From Bostrychus sinensis (Eukaryota > Chordata > Actinopteri > Gobiiformes > Eleotridae): a stretch of DNA of 64,000 nucleotides. Below, one piece after another: positions 37,596-48,915 of this stretch (positions are counted from its first letter, which is position 1; every line of letters starts with the position of its first letter). The notes beneath the pieces are model-generated. The model searched no databases, had not been told where the DNA came from, and saw only the letters and a list, made by a program, of their open reading frames with translations. The translations under genes and the position numbers were made by a program. The stretch covers positions 15,233,124 through 15,297,123 of the forward strand of contig CM036242.1 of the NCBI GenBank assembly GCA_020698575.1. Reading direction: 5' to 3'.

Positions 37596-38371
37596 TAGGG
37601 ATGCAGTATCGGTTATCGGTACCGATACCATGTCCAAGCACTCGGATTCATAAAAATGGCCCGATACCACTTTACAGCACCGTTACATGACATTCACCTC
37701 TCAGCTGAGCAGTGAGAGACGTGTGGAAGGATTTTAAAGTCAACTGTATGGAGATAAAATCAAAGCTGGTTCTACATTCTGCTCAACCAGACATCCCAAA
37801 TCATATGTGAGTGCTAAAACTTAAGCAGTTGTCCTAATTGTCCCGAAAATGATATCAGTCTAAAAAATATGACTCAGATATGAGTCTGAAGCAGTTGTCT
37901 GGTAAAACATAAGGAGTACTGTTGCTAATTGTGTTAGCTGCTGTATATCTTGTATGTCCGCTGGTTAAGCGCAGATGCTCAGTCTGTCTTTAAAATGATT
38001 TTTTGTGACTGAATAGTGGAGAATCTAATCTTTAAAATGAGGTGTAACATGTCTATGTTTAGCAAATACACACAAAAAACTCTAAATCTACTGGACATTA
38101 AGTTTGTTATGTTGAGTTATGTTGAGCAAAGTTTACCTGTGGTTAGTTGTGTTCAAACCACTCTGTTGTAAAAATACCTTAGCGTTGTAGAGTGAGGATA
38201 GACGGCAAAAAGACAACAGTATGGGATGAATGAGATATAGTAGTGTAACTGTATAAACCATAAAGTAGCTTCTATATAAGTACTTGTGTTGGTACTCGGT
38301 ATGGGCGAGTACTCAAATGGAAGTACTCATACTTGTATAGGTTTGAAAAAAGTGGTATCGGTGCAGCCCTA
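37596..38371. mobile_element. hAT-type non-autonomous transposon (776 bp)
   Basis: Left end 'tagggatgcagtatcggt' and right end (reverse complement) 'tagggctgcaccgatacc' are inverted. Flanking 8-base duplications match at 7 of 8 positions ('attaaaag' 37588-37595; 'attaaaaa' 38372-38379), the hAT signature. No frame of useful length lies inside. The inner arms repeat 'cggt' and 'ggtatcg' motifs. Confidence 0.8.
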
Positions 38372-38379
38372 ATTAAAAA

Positions 38380-38639
38380 TTAAGAAATGTAAACTGTGTA
38401 GCCTTTAGCTTATATCCTAAATATAGATGCTAATTACTACATTAAATAAAATGACTAAATGTTGATACACTCGTTGGGACTTCCAACCAGGCTCTAATAT
38501 TTCTTACATGGGATCAATAGGTTGTCAGTTTCCAAAATCACTGTGTTTATTCATAATTGGTGTCACATGTCACAAATCTTACATTTGCACTATATGCACT
38601 TGTATGCATCACAGCCATAGTATTTTATTATATTCATAG
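38380..38639. other. Unannotated AT-rich sequence
   Basis: Nothing recognised. Confidence 0.5.
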
Positions 38640-38910
38640 CATTTCCTGGACTTGTCTCGCCTGTCCACACTCCAGGTGGGATCCTGGATAAAAGTAGCAC
38701 TTTTGATTTACAGGGCCATTACGGAGCGATCCGGAGACACTGGTTCAGTGTCAAAAGAGCATATCATTATTCTGTTGTATGACAAAGCAGTTTGCCAAAG
38801 GGGACTGTAATTACATCGTTGTCTGCTTTTCAGTTGACTTCTGGCGAGGGAATTATTGGTAATCATCCATGTAATGCGGTGCCACTCAGTTTTTGACAGC
38901 TGAGTGAAAC
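38640..38910. promoter_or_regulatory. Candidate non-coding regulatory block
   Basis: Repeat-free and of balanced composition, with 'gtaattacatcg', 'ggtaatcatcc' and 'tttttgacagctgag' (TGACAG-type core) in its right half. Inferred from appearance; not aligned. Confidence 0.3.
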
Positions 38911-39284
38911 CACAGCCCTGTGGTTTGGTCTTGTAAAATCAGAGCTAAAGCCCCATCTGTTTTCTAGTCACAGCTCTGTGTCTTATATGTTACTGGGAAG
39001 AACACAAGGGTTTATTTACCATACAGGCAACAGAAGCCTCAAATATGAAGTTCGATAATATCGAAATTTGTCATGTTCATTACATTTTAGGCATGCATTG
39101 TGTTCAATCAGTTCTGTTAAATCATGCAAGGCTTTTATTGTCAGCTAAGCAACAATGAGGGATTTTTAAGTAGTACAATAGTTCCTGTTGGCTGGTATGT
39201 AACTACATCTATCACATTGTGAGAATGCAGGACAAAGCATGATGCCTGCCACACTGAATGATTAGAGTCTGAATAAACTTTATT
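38911..39284. other. Unannotated sequence
   Basis: Nothing recognised. Confidence 0.5.
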
Positions 39285-39560
39285 TAAAAGGTACTATAAG
39301 GAGCATGCACTTTACTGGTTTGAAAACAGTACTGTAATCTAAATCAAAACAATGGTCTCTTTTCTGATTGGATGATCTGCAATGCAATTTTAGAACTGAA
39401 ACAAAAAATGTAAACAAAATCAACTTTATGTCATTATGTTAAACATATTTTTAATTGTTAATAAATCAGCTGTACCATTGTTGTCATTAAAACTAACATT
39501 TGATTTAAACATGTTTACATCATATCTTGACACACATGTGGGTGATTATTATGATATATA
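39285..39560. repeat. Unclassified interspersed repeat, copy 2
   Basis: Colinear with 14555-15000: 'ggagcatgcacttt', 'acagtactgtaatctaaat', 'caaaacaatggtctctttt', 'aataaatcagctgtaccat' and 'atgtttacatcatat'. It lacks both the ~115-base internal segment and the (ATT)n tract of copy 1. It is followed by its own (TA)n tract. Confidence 0.7.
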
Positions 39561-39582
39561 CATACATACTTACATATATGTA

Positions 39583-39593
<11 letters not shown>

Positions 39594-39674
<81 letters not shown>
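39594..39674. repeat. (TA)n microsatellite
   Basis: About 40 uninterrupted TA units directly downstream of repeat copy 2. Confidence 0.95.
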
Positions 39675-39675
<1 letters not shown>

Positions 39676-40944
39676 TTCTCTCGGCACCTTTAAAGTAAAA
39701 AAACAAAAAAACAGACACCATCAAAAGAGCATTTGAAAAAAAAAAGAGCTGGGTTTTGATAATAAAAAAGGCAAGTTATTTTTGTTAAGTTATAAAGCGT
39801 GCTAGCTGGCCACTATGCTATGCTATTCTTTACTAGGCAACATTAGCATAGCCAAATTAGCCACAAAAAAAAAAAAAAAAAAATGGAATTCAGTCATTCT
39901 TGGTTGTAGTTCAATAAAAAAAAACAAGAAAGAAAAACATATGATATGTGGAACAAAGAGCAATCATTGTCTGAAATGTGTCCTACTGTCTTTGTTTACA
40001 CACAAGCTATATGACAATGCCCTCCATGTTGGAAGGACGTCATTATTATTTAAAGCCCCCATCTTGGCTCTTAAACCCCCTCACCTTCCTCATGGAAATG
40101 CCCTGTCTGCATGAGTGGCCTGTTGTCTTTGTGCTACCATCTCATAAGCATTCTTTATCCCCCAGGGAGGAGACCTTCTTCTGAATTTTGCAGTGCTAGA
40201 CAGGAACGCTGCCACACCAAAAAAAAAAAAGAAAAAAAAAAGAAAAAGCAAGACCTCTTATGTGTCGTCTCCTCTGCCAGCAATTGTCAGTAGAAAAAAA
40301 ATATTTGAAAAAAAAAACGAAAACCAAACTCTAGTGCAGCTTCCATCTCGAAAACGGGTGGCACTGTCAGCTCCTATTTACAACTTTGTGTTTATTCCAT
40401 GCATGGGCTTTTATTTATTTAACAGAAAATATGCGTTGGGGTGTTGAGTTGGAGGAAGGCATGTCAAGACGCACAGTGGAGCCGATGGTGTCAGGCCGGT
40501 TAACACTTCAGTAGACAGCGCTGTTGGTTAGAGTGCTCACACAGTCATTGTGCTGTGTGTCAGTGTCAGCAATAAACGCCTCACCAATGCCACCATTTCT
40601 AAAGCTAGTAAGAGCTGACATGTAACTGGAATGCTTTTGGAGACTAGGAGACGATAAAAGCGGGTTACTCCAACGTGAATATCTTTTCGCCTGATAGCGT
40701 AAACCAGCCAGGTCCCAGAAAATGTTAGGGGTATTTTAGATTTGTAGTGTTATTTTTCTTACAGGTTAGTAGACCGTACTATGTTGCTCCTTAAAGCAGC
40801 CGTAAGATTTGTAAATACATTATGCTATATGTGGGAGACAGGAGTTCAGATTTGAATCCATGTCCAAAAATAATGTATATAGTCTTAATATTGCAGTACT
40901 TTGACAATAGCATTCTGTATCAAATATCTCTTATTCTTCACATA
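39675..40944. other. Unassigned sequence with A-rich tracts
   Basis: A-rich tracts occur at 39864-39883 and 40220-40248. Frames of 84-99 codons there are translated A-tracts. 'ttgctccttaaagcag' near 40783 resembles, inverted, the 'ataaggagca' at the left of repeat copy 2 and might be its distant right end. Weak. Confidence 0.35.
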
Positions 40945-41468
40945 CACTATATTGCCAAAAGTATTTGCTCACCTGCCTTTACATGCATATAAACTTAATT
41001 CTTAATCCATATATTTATAGGGTTTAATATGATGTTGGTGCACCCTTTTCATCTATAACAGCTTCTACTCTTCTTGGAAGGCTTTCCACAAGGTTAAAAA
41101 GGGTCAAAAATTCCCATTCTTCCAGGAGCGCATTTGTGAGGTCAGACACTGATGTTGGACGAGAAGGCCTGGCTCCCAGTCTTCGCTCTAATTCATCCCA
41201 AAGGTGTTCTATCAGGTTGAGGTCCAGACTCTGTGAAGGCCAGTCAATTTCTTTTACACCAAACTTGCTTCTCCATGTCTCTATGGGCCGTGCTTGGTGC
41301 ACTGGTGCTGTTGGAATAGGAAGTGGCCATCCTCAAACTTTTCCATATAGTTTTCCACAAAGCTGCAGCCTAGGTGTTTGTGTTTATACACCTGTGGCCA
41401 TGAAAGTGATTGGAACACCTGATTTCAGTTATTTGGGTGGGTGAGCGAATACTTTTGGCAATATAATG
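40945..41468 (-). mobile_element. Internally deleted Tc1-like element (C-terminal remnant)
   Basis: Ends 'cactatattgccaaaagta' and the inverted right end are near-identical over about 25 bases and flanked by TA on both sides. The minus frame 41024-41302 (92 codons) retains the transposase C-terminus: 'WPSQSLDLNLIEHLW' with the last catalytic glutamate, then 'LVESLPRRV'. Both catalytic aspartates and the DNA-binding half have been deleted. It is non-autonomous. Confidence 0.85.
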
Positions 41469-41639
41469 TATCACCAGTTGGTATGTATAAAGCCTTTTTT
41501 AACACAAATCTCTAATGCTATTTTAAGTACATTTATTTATTTGAACTTCCATAAAAAGTTTAGTATTGACGGAATAACGTAAGGATGGAATGACTGTATT
41601 ATAAAATGTCTGGAGAGTTGTATTAATTAATTCAAACCA
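41469..41639. other. Unannotated AT-rich sequence
   Basis: Nothing recognised. Confidence 0.5.
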
Positions 41640-41780
41640 TTTAAATTGCTCATAGTAGACGAATATGAGAATGGATGGCTGTATGTGAGTGTCTGTAGAG
41701 TGTCTATTGGCTATTGTCCAGGATAGCAAGGGCTCCTCCCACCTACAAACCCCTATAAGTAGTGGAAAATAAATACATAA
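41640..41780 (+). mobile_element. Short retroposon fragment, family A (3' half)
   Basis: 'gaatggatggctgtatgtga', then 'ctattgtccagga', then 'cacctacaaacccctataag' and 'tagtggaaaataaat' match the 3' half of family A at reduced identity. Confidence 0.45.
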
Positions 41781-43200
41781 TAGTGGATATTGACTATTAC
41801 CCCAGCTTTAGCATCTCTGCACTGGTAACCACTTGGTTGTAGAATGAATTTTAACATTTACATGCCTCTTAATGTGAAACTCAGAGGCATTTTTATTGTA
41901 AACCTGCTTTAATGTGTTTTGTTTTCTATTATTTTTATTGTCACCTTAAAATTGTCTTTGTTTTAAAGTGTCTGATAAAGCTGTAGTATTAGCTCTTATT
42001 TTCATATATATTAGTATTTTTTTGGTGGTAAATCAGTCCAGGTTAATGATTATTTTCAATCTCAAACTTAATAGCAAATAGCTTCTTTTTCAAACTCCTT
42101 AAGCTTGTATCCAGACAAGCTCTCACACTACGGAATTTCTACTTTATTGGTAAATTCTCTATCAGTTGGACTCACCTTAAAAGACATTATAATGATGTGA
42201 ATAAATCATAATGAGAATAATGACAAAAAAAAAAACCAAACAAACAAACAAACAAAAAAACTCATTAAACAAAAACTCATTGTTATGTTGTTAGTTATTT
42301 ATTATGGTTTCAGTAATTACTCTGAAGCTTCTTGTCCCTCTCAACTTCTGCCTTCTGTAAATCCTATCAAAGATTTTCGCTGACACTGAGAAGGCTACTC
42401 CAAGACAATCCAGGTTGTTTTTGTCTCTATGAAAACTCTTTAATTGATAAATCCTTAAAAATCTTTGAGGAGTTTCTAATTGCAACTGTATATTATAACC
42501 TCAAAAAAGATCTTCTATTAAAATAAATTGTTTTAATACAAAAAAAGTATGGATTTTTTACGTAAAAGTTGTATACATACAGGTGGCATTGCGTCAAAGT
42601 TGGTCTGGTGTGGGGGGAAAACAAACACTTGCTTGGAAACACTACTTTTTCATTCTTTTCAGACTTTTTAGACAGGCAGAACAATCAAAGTGAATGGGCC
42701 GATATGACATCTCCAAATATATTCTTCTGTCTGAGTCTGAGGGATGTGCCATTAAAGAAAATCAGAAAAATTTGTTTTTTGACGGGACTTCTACCTGGAG
42801 TTAGTGTAAATATAGGAGATGAAGCTGCTTCATAAAGACGAGTCTGGTCTGAGCTTGTAAAGCCGAGCTAATGCTAATGCTGCATTCAACGAGCCGCCCT
42901 AATGCTGTGCATCAGTCCCGTTACGGTCGAGCCATTAGTCAACCAAGCCTTAACAAATGTACAAAGGCAGATTTTAGTTTACTATAAATATGATGAATTA
43001 AACTTGTCGTGTTTTTAAATTAGAGACAGTTACATTGTAGCTTAATGTTGAGTTGATTAGCATGTTGTAGGAAGCTAACATTAGCTAACAATGGTATTTT
43101 ATGCATACATTTGGACTGCTGGACCACTATGTCCTCCTGTATCTCTGCGTGTCTTTATTAGGTAAACTATAAAATTTAAATCCAGCATTTGTTTGTGTAT
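41781..43200. other. Unannotated AT-rich sequence
   Basis: An (AAAC)n-like tract lies at about 42236-42262. The part at 42850-43100 has GCTAA-rich stretches ('agctaatgctaatgctg', 'agctaacattagctaacaa') of the kind often found in fish DNA transposons. No ends were found. Confidence 0.4.
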
Positions 43201-43285
43201 TTGTTGAAAAGAAGGCAGCAGAGCAGCTCTTCTGCATTATTGTAAATGGTTTGTTTTCCCCTACGGGAGAATCGAAAGTGACGTT

Positions 43286-43609
43286 TTGTGGGTGCTCCCA
43301 CCGTTGCCGACTGTATCTATGGTACATGTACAAATTGGTAACCATATTGGTAACCATAGAGATTGGACAGAATGCGTGTCAGGTTGGAACACAGAATACT
43401 CAGTGAATAGGAGTTTTCATGTTTGGTTCATACTTGATTCAGACTCAGAAGTAGACATGCAGAACAGAGTAGCAGACACTAAATGCACCATGAAATCCTG
43501 GGACAAGTATACATCCGAGGATGATGAGCACTTCTACGAGGAGGCCTTTGACCTTGAGGCTGAGCTCTACTCCCCAATAGCACTTACCAAGCTCTTACTT
43601 CTGTGATTT
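43286..43609 (+). other. Unidentified acidic open frame
   Basis: A 106-codon frame. Its second half, from about 43430, is acidic and protein-like ('DSDSEVDMQNRVADTK', then 'YTSEDDEHFYEEAFDLEAE') and stops at TGA (43604-43609 region). Codon use in that half looks less random than in neighbouring frames. I recognise no family. It could be the end of a decayed transposase or an upstream piece of the coiled-coil pseudogene that starts 580 bases later. A good GTAAGT donor-like site lies at about 43635, but downstream of the stop. Confidence 0.3.
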
Positions 43610-44189
43610 GATGTTAGCAGCAGGCATCTGTCAGTAAGTGAAGAGGTCAAGGGGCGGAGTTTACTGAAAAGCAACCAATCACAGTAGCTCAGTGATTCTG
43701 GAGGGTCCCACCCCCAAACTGACAAAACTTTTAGATGAGAGAGCAGGACCTGATCCACGCACGAGCAGAATTTCACATCACGGGCACAGGAGAGAAACAT
43801 AGGGGCATGGAGGAGCAGCATGCATGCTCGTGGGACGTTCAAAGCGTGCATGGAGAGTAGTTTACACACGCTTGAATTAAAATAATCTACTCGTGGGTGT
43901 ATTTATTGCACCTCTCGAGTTTTGTCATATTTCTGATGCCATAGTTCTCACAGCTGACTAATACACTGACACACACAGGAGAGAGCAGTCCGTAGGGTTC
44001 TGAAAGAGGACAGGTCCTTGGGGAGGTCACACGAGGAACACAGAGAGGGAGAGACAGGACGAAAAGGGCCACCGCGTGTTACTATGTGCACGGGAGGCAG
44101 ATATTGATGCACAAACACTGAATACTGTCCTGTTTGACTGTGCTGTTAGTTTGTATTGTGATTTAACCATGATTTATGCCATCACCCAG
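43610..44189. other. Unannotated sequence between the acidic frame and the coiled-coil array
   Basis: No repeat family was identified. 'tatgccatcacccag|ggt' at 44176-44193 would serve as a splice acceptor in front of the coiled-coil frame, but no matching upstream exon is evident. Confidence 0.35.
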
Positions 44190-45925
44190 GGTCCACCCGA
44201 GGAGACCCAGCAGGAACTGGAGCATAGACAGCAGCTGGAGGAAGCACAAGCTACAGTTCACAAGACCCAGACTGAACCCCAGGATCCAAAAGAACAAGAC
44301 TCTTCAGCATAAGCTTTCGTGGGAGAAGAAGATGGCCCAGCACAGAGCAGTCACTGTTCAGCTGAAGGAGACAAGAAGAGTTCTTCAAAAAACACAGGAC
44401 AAACTGAAACAACAGGTCCTGACTAATGATGAACTCCAAGAAGAGCTGAAGAAAGAAAAAGAGAAAAAGAAGTCCATCCAAGCTTTGGTCAAAAAGCCAC
44501 TGGAAGCTAGCAACCAGCTGAAGGAGAACATCAAAGAACAACTCCAGTTTAACACTGTTCTTCAACAAGTGAAGCATGGAACAAGAGGAAAAAGAGGCCA
44601 TCCAGGCTGTTAGCAGGAAGCAGTTGGGGGAGGCCAAGAATAAAGTTCAGGAGACCCAGACTAACCTCCTGGAGCAGATCTAAAAGAACAAGATTTTTCA
44701 GCATAAGCTATTGTGGGAGGAGAAGCTAGCCCAGCACAGAACGATCAATGTTCAGCTGAAGAAGACAAAAGCAGTTCTCCAAAATACACAGGATAAACTA
44801 CAACAACAGCTCCTGGCCAAAAATAAACTTCAAGAACAGCTGAAAAAGGTAGAAGAGGAGAAAGATGCCATCCAAGCTGTGGTCAAAAAGCCACTGGAGG
44901 ACTGGAGGAAGTTATTGAAGAAGAATGTAAAAGAACAGCTGAGGATCAATAGAGATCTTCAAAAAAAAAAAAAAAAAAAAAAAACTGAAAAAGGAAAAAG
45001 AAGAGAAAGAGGCCATCCAGGCTGTTAACAATATGCAGCTGGAGAAAGCAAAGACTACAGTTCAGAAGATGCAGGTGAAACTCAAGGGGCAAAATAATAA
45101 ATAATAAAGACCCAAAATAATAATAATTCAGAGGACAAAGTGATCTCCAGGAACTAGTCAAAAAAGAAAAAGAGGAGAAAGAGACCAGTGAAGCTCTGAC
45201 AAGAAAGCAACTGATAGGTTCTGAAATGGCAAATGAGGTAATGAAAGGCAGGCTTCAAGATCAACTTCAAACCAATAAGGACTTTCAGGAAGAGGTGAAA
45301 AGAGAAAAATACAAGAAAGAGGCCAGGCAGTTAGCAGGAAGCATCTGCAGGACACTAAAACAGCCATTGAGAAGTTGAGGGACAGTCTTCAAGGTCAGCT
45401 CCAGGCCCACAGTACCCTGCAACAAGAGCTGCAGAAGGAGCAGGAGGAGAAGCAGGCACTCCAGACCATCTACAATCAAGTGGAGCAGATCTCTGAGGAA
45501 GCCAGAGTCAAAGAGCTAGAGGAGATGCTGGCGCCAGAAAGGGTCACAGTGAAATGTCCCACAACAATGCAGATTGAGTCCACTTCAAGGCTGTGTATGA
45601 CCAATGTAAAACTGCTCATAACTCCACTGTGAGGCAAAGAGAAGATCTGTCCAAAATTGTTCAAGATCAGCAGTGTGAGACATAAAGACAGCAGCAGAAG
45701 GTCGAGAAGCTGTCAGTCGCTCTGATGACAGCTGAGGAGGAGAAGACCTGTATCCTCCTAGATAGAGAAGATCTAGAGAGCGCTCTGATGAACGCAGAGG
45801 AGCAGAGGAAGCAGACACACTGAAACAGCTGCAGAAACTGGCTGACCAGAAGAAGAAGAAGAAGAAAAAGAAGAAGAAGATGAAGAAGAAGAAGAAGAAG
45901 AAGTGGTTTTGGCTCCGCTCCTAAA
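44190..45925 (+). pseudogene. Broken coiled-coil coding array
   Basis: Conceptual translation across frames gives an almost continuous charged, heptad-rich protein of 550 or so residues. It begins 'GPPEETQQELEHRQQLEEA'. It has repeated modules with 'QHKL.WEEKLAQHR', 'VQLKETRRVLQKTQDKL' and 'EKEAIQAV' segments. It ends in a lysine tract and 'KKWFWLRS' stop near 45923. Two nearly full units are offset by about 394 bases (44305 versus 44699) and a third partial unit follows. At least four frame changes (near 44265, 44575, 44975 and 45330) and in-frame stops (near 44682, 45100 and 45687) break it. One break is an expanded A24 tract (44961-44984). No introns are evident inside. The style resembles long teleost coiled-coil proteins; the parent gene is not identified. 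Confidence 0.7.
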
Positions 45926-46764
45926 CCGCCTTCAGAAACCCTAACAACCCTTAACCTAATGCTGTTTTCTGCCCGTGCTTTCAGAACATGTTTATGTCAA
46001 ATGTCTGACTAATTTTCTTGTTCAAATAGTGGGATCAGTTTTCATGAATGTATAGAGGATGTCTAGAGGACAGGACACTAGACACTCAAGAACCTCTGTG
46101 TTGTGTTGTTCAAAGTGGTAAAATCACTTTTTCAGCCACATGTAGTCGATCGGTTGTAAGTTTCTAAAACTTTATGTTAATTCATATTTTGTTATATTTG
46201 ATGACTCATGTTTTCCCTATTAAACATGTATAGTGTTCAGGAACCTAATTCATGAAGCGACCATTGAGTGATGGGTCTGTTATATTTAGGTTCACAAACA
46301 ATGTCATACAATAGAGTTGAATTAGTCACAGCAACAAAAAGTAAAGAAATGAGCCTTGAGACAACTCTTAACTGCTTTGTCACTCTTGGTGAATATTTAA
46401 TACACAGTAAAGTATCAGAAGACTTTTGTGTGAACGCTAACTCTGTAGTTTACATCTTAAAACACTCCATTGTTTTACTGTTGGAGTGCTCTTTCCAATA
46501 TTAATATTGCGCAACTTCAACCATTTGGTAACAATCGACCATGTCGGCTGTGAGAGTCATACAGCAGCTCACAAGCACTTACTATTGTTGCCAGAATATC
46601 AAGAATAATAAGTTTGTTGCCTACTGTCCAGTCAAAGCTGCTCACATGACCACTTGTCCCTGAATGCTTTTTGGTGTAATGACATGAACCCGATCTCTTG
46701 TGATCTGTTATGCTTATGGCACCATTCTTTCAAACGCAATGTTTTTGGTTCTATTCACATCCAA
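45926..46764. other. Sequence after the coiled-coil pseudogene
   Basis: Possibly 3' untranslated remnant at first; 'cctattaaacatg' near 46217 contains an ATTAAA polyadenylation-type signal. No repeat or coding frame of note follows. Confidence 0.35.
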
Positions 46765-46935
46765 TCCAAGTGCACAGAAGCCCAGTATATGCCTGATGAT
46801 CAATGGAGAGGGTTGCATCAGAAAGGGCATCCGATGTAAACTATGCCAATTATACAAATCACTGTATGTATGTATGCTTGATTTGCTGTGGCAACCCTGG
46901 GAGGGAAAAGCCAAATGGAATAAAGAAAAAGGTCT
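46765..46935 (+). mobile_element. RTE-type tail fragment, family B
   Basis: 'ggagagggttgcatcagaaa', 'gggcatccgatgtaaac', 'gccaattatacaaatcactg' and 'gctgtggcaaccctgggag' give the tail order of family B, matching 8165 and 8485. Confidence 0.6.
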
Positions 46936-48473
46936 ATTTACAGATGAATTCTTGGTTGTCATGGAAAGGATTTTCATAAATAACCATGATAAAATCAAAA
47001 ATACAACAATAGTGAGTTATTTTTCAAAGATGTAATGACATGAACAGTGACCTTCACAACACTCTAGGGGATACAGTTTTAAATGTTGGATTTTTAATCA
47101 GTGCACAAAATGCCACTGAGATTTAAAATTTCTCTGAATGTCATTTTGTTGAGGGGTTATTTTTGGCTTATTTGTACAGGATACATGTTGTTAGACTGGT
47201 GGCCCCTCTGTGTTGCTGTGGTTTGCAGAAATTTCAAGAATTAGATTTGATTTGGTAGTCTGGGCTCTTGCTTCATAGTAAATATGCATCTGTGTGTGTG
47301 TGTGTTTGTCATTTTCTTCTCATTACTCAGAATTCTCCTTCATGCCCCAAGCTGCTGGCATTCTGTACATCCCACAAAGCGGCTGCACAAACATTGTGTT
47401 TACATCCAGAATGAAATAAGCCAGTGGAATAACGCATGCTAACTGTGATATATACCCCAATTAGGCATTCAAGAAATTTACATAACAGAAAAAAAACAGC
47501 TTCAATTAGCACATGAGCAATGACTGGTGGCATTTGATTGCAGGAGGGAAATGCAGGGACAATGAACATAATTTACAAGATGTTTAATTTTGTGTTTGGA
47601 AAATTGAATCTAGTGACAGTGAGTTAAATGCTGCATGTTTGAGGGAAGGAAGAGATTGGAGGAAAGTCATCTGTGTTTTTTTTTTTTTTTTTTTTTTTTG
47701 CAGTGGCCTATCACAATATTTTGACTGACGAAAAATCAGCAACATGCAACACTGTGGGAGAATTAGATGCACTTTGTAATTTTCCTGGTTTAACCTAATC
47801 AAGTCTACCTTGGCTGTACACTAATCCCCGTGGAAATATAGAGATTCATCATCTTTTATACTCTGTGGTTTGCCATTCCTGCATACAGGGGAATAATTTC
47901 AATTTCTCTTCTTGATGAGCTCCTACTTATGGGCAATTATCTCAAGACAAAGAATGGTACCTTGGTGAACGGTTCAGGCGCAGGCCACAAAATGAGAAAG
48001 ACACAGAGAAAAAAGGAACACCCAAATAAAGCAGAAAGTAGAAAATACCCAATTTTTATTTTTATTTTTTTATTTTTTTATCCATGCCGGTTGCCCCACC
48101 ACCATTTCCCAACAACTGCAAGTAAGCTGGACCCCAAAAGCAGCTAGACTGATATGTGATATCAAGTTTAGATCTAACCTTAAACATCTGGCTCTAAGTT
48201 TACACAATATCATCCCACAATTATCTCCGACTCATAGACATCAGTTCTAAAATAGCCACTTTTTCTGTATTAATTCAAACCAGACATAGCATGGTTCATA
48301 CATTTTTATGTGATGTAGGATGTGCAGTTACAGAAATGTGGAGGGGCACAATCACTATACTGTATGCTCAAATTTTATCACCCAATCACCACAAGTTGTT
48401 GTTGTTGTAAACTTTAGGAATTGAGCTGACATTTGGATCCGAGTGCTTTTAATTGACTGGAATTAACAAATGC
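46936..48473. other. Unannotated sequence
   Basis: Short TG tract at about 47289-47306, T24 at 47676-47699 and a T-rich tract near 48055-48080. No gene or transposon was recognised. Confidence 0.5.
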
Positions 48474-48571
48474 ACCAATCAGGCATAACATTATGACCAC
48501 CTAGCTATTATTGGTGGTCAAATTTTTGTCTGTTTTGAGCACTTGCCTAATATGCAGCACTATACGCAATA

Positions 48572-48611
<40 letters not shown>

Positions 48612-48915
48612 AATAATAAAACAGGCCAACAATAATAGCCACACAGACCAGTGCATTACCTGTCGCCAGTTCACCACATTTCCTTTCTTGGACCACTTTT
48701 TATAGATCGCTACAGGCCAGGAACATTCCATAAGAGCTGCAGTTTTTTGAGATGCTCTGACCCATTCATCGAGCCATGACAATTTGGCTCTTGTCAAAAG
48801 CTTCAAATCCTTATGCTTGCCCATTTTTCTTGCTCAGCTTTGAGGACAAAATGTTAACTTTCTCTTTAATATATTGCCCCCACTAACAGGTGCCATGATG
48901 AAGAGATGAGCTGCA
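48474..48915 (-). mobile_element. Internally deleted Tc1-like element (N-terminal remnant)
   Basis: The left terminus 'aatcaggcataacattatga' is a known fish Tc1-type end. On the minus strand from 48824 the frame reads 'MGKHKDLKLLTRAKLSWL...SQKTAALMECS', then 'YKKWSKKGNVVNWRQ', the helix-turn-helix start of a Tc1-like transposase. The catalytic region is deleted and replaced by an (AAAT)n tract. The right terminus is missing or unrecognisable beyond 48895. Confidence 0.75.
48571..48612. repeat. (AAAT)n microsatellite
   Basis: About ten AAAT units at the deletion site within the Tc1-like remnant. Confidence 0.95.

Noticed and set aside
43286..44312. Endogenous retrovirus or envelope-like remnant near the coiled-coil array
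   Set aside because: No long terminal repeats, primer-binding site, protease or polymerase motifs are visible. Coiled-coil content alone is not evidence.
44251..44637. 128-codon minus-strand frame rich in Leu/Phe
   Set aside because: It is the antisense shadow of the Lys/Gln/Glu-rich coiled-coil array; the membrane-like look is an artefact.
45840..45905. Lysine tract as a possible nuclear localisation signal
   Set aside because: It is an AAG-rich simple repeat at the end of a broken frame; no functional claim is justified.
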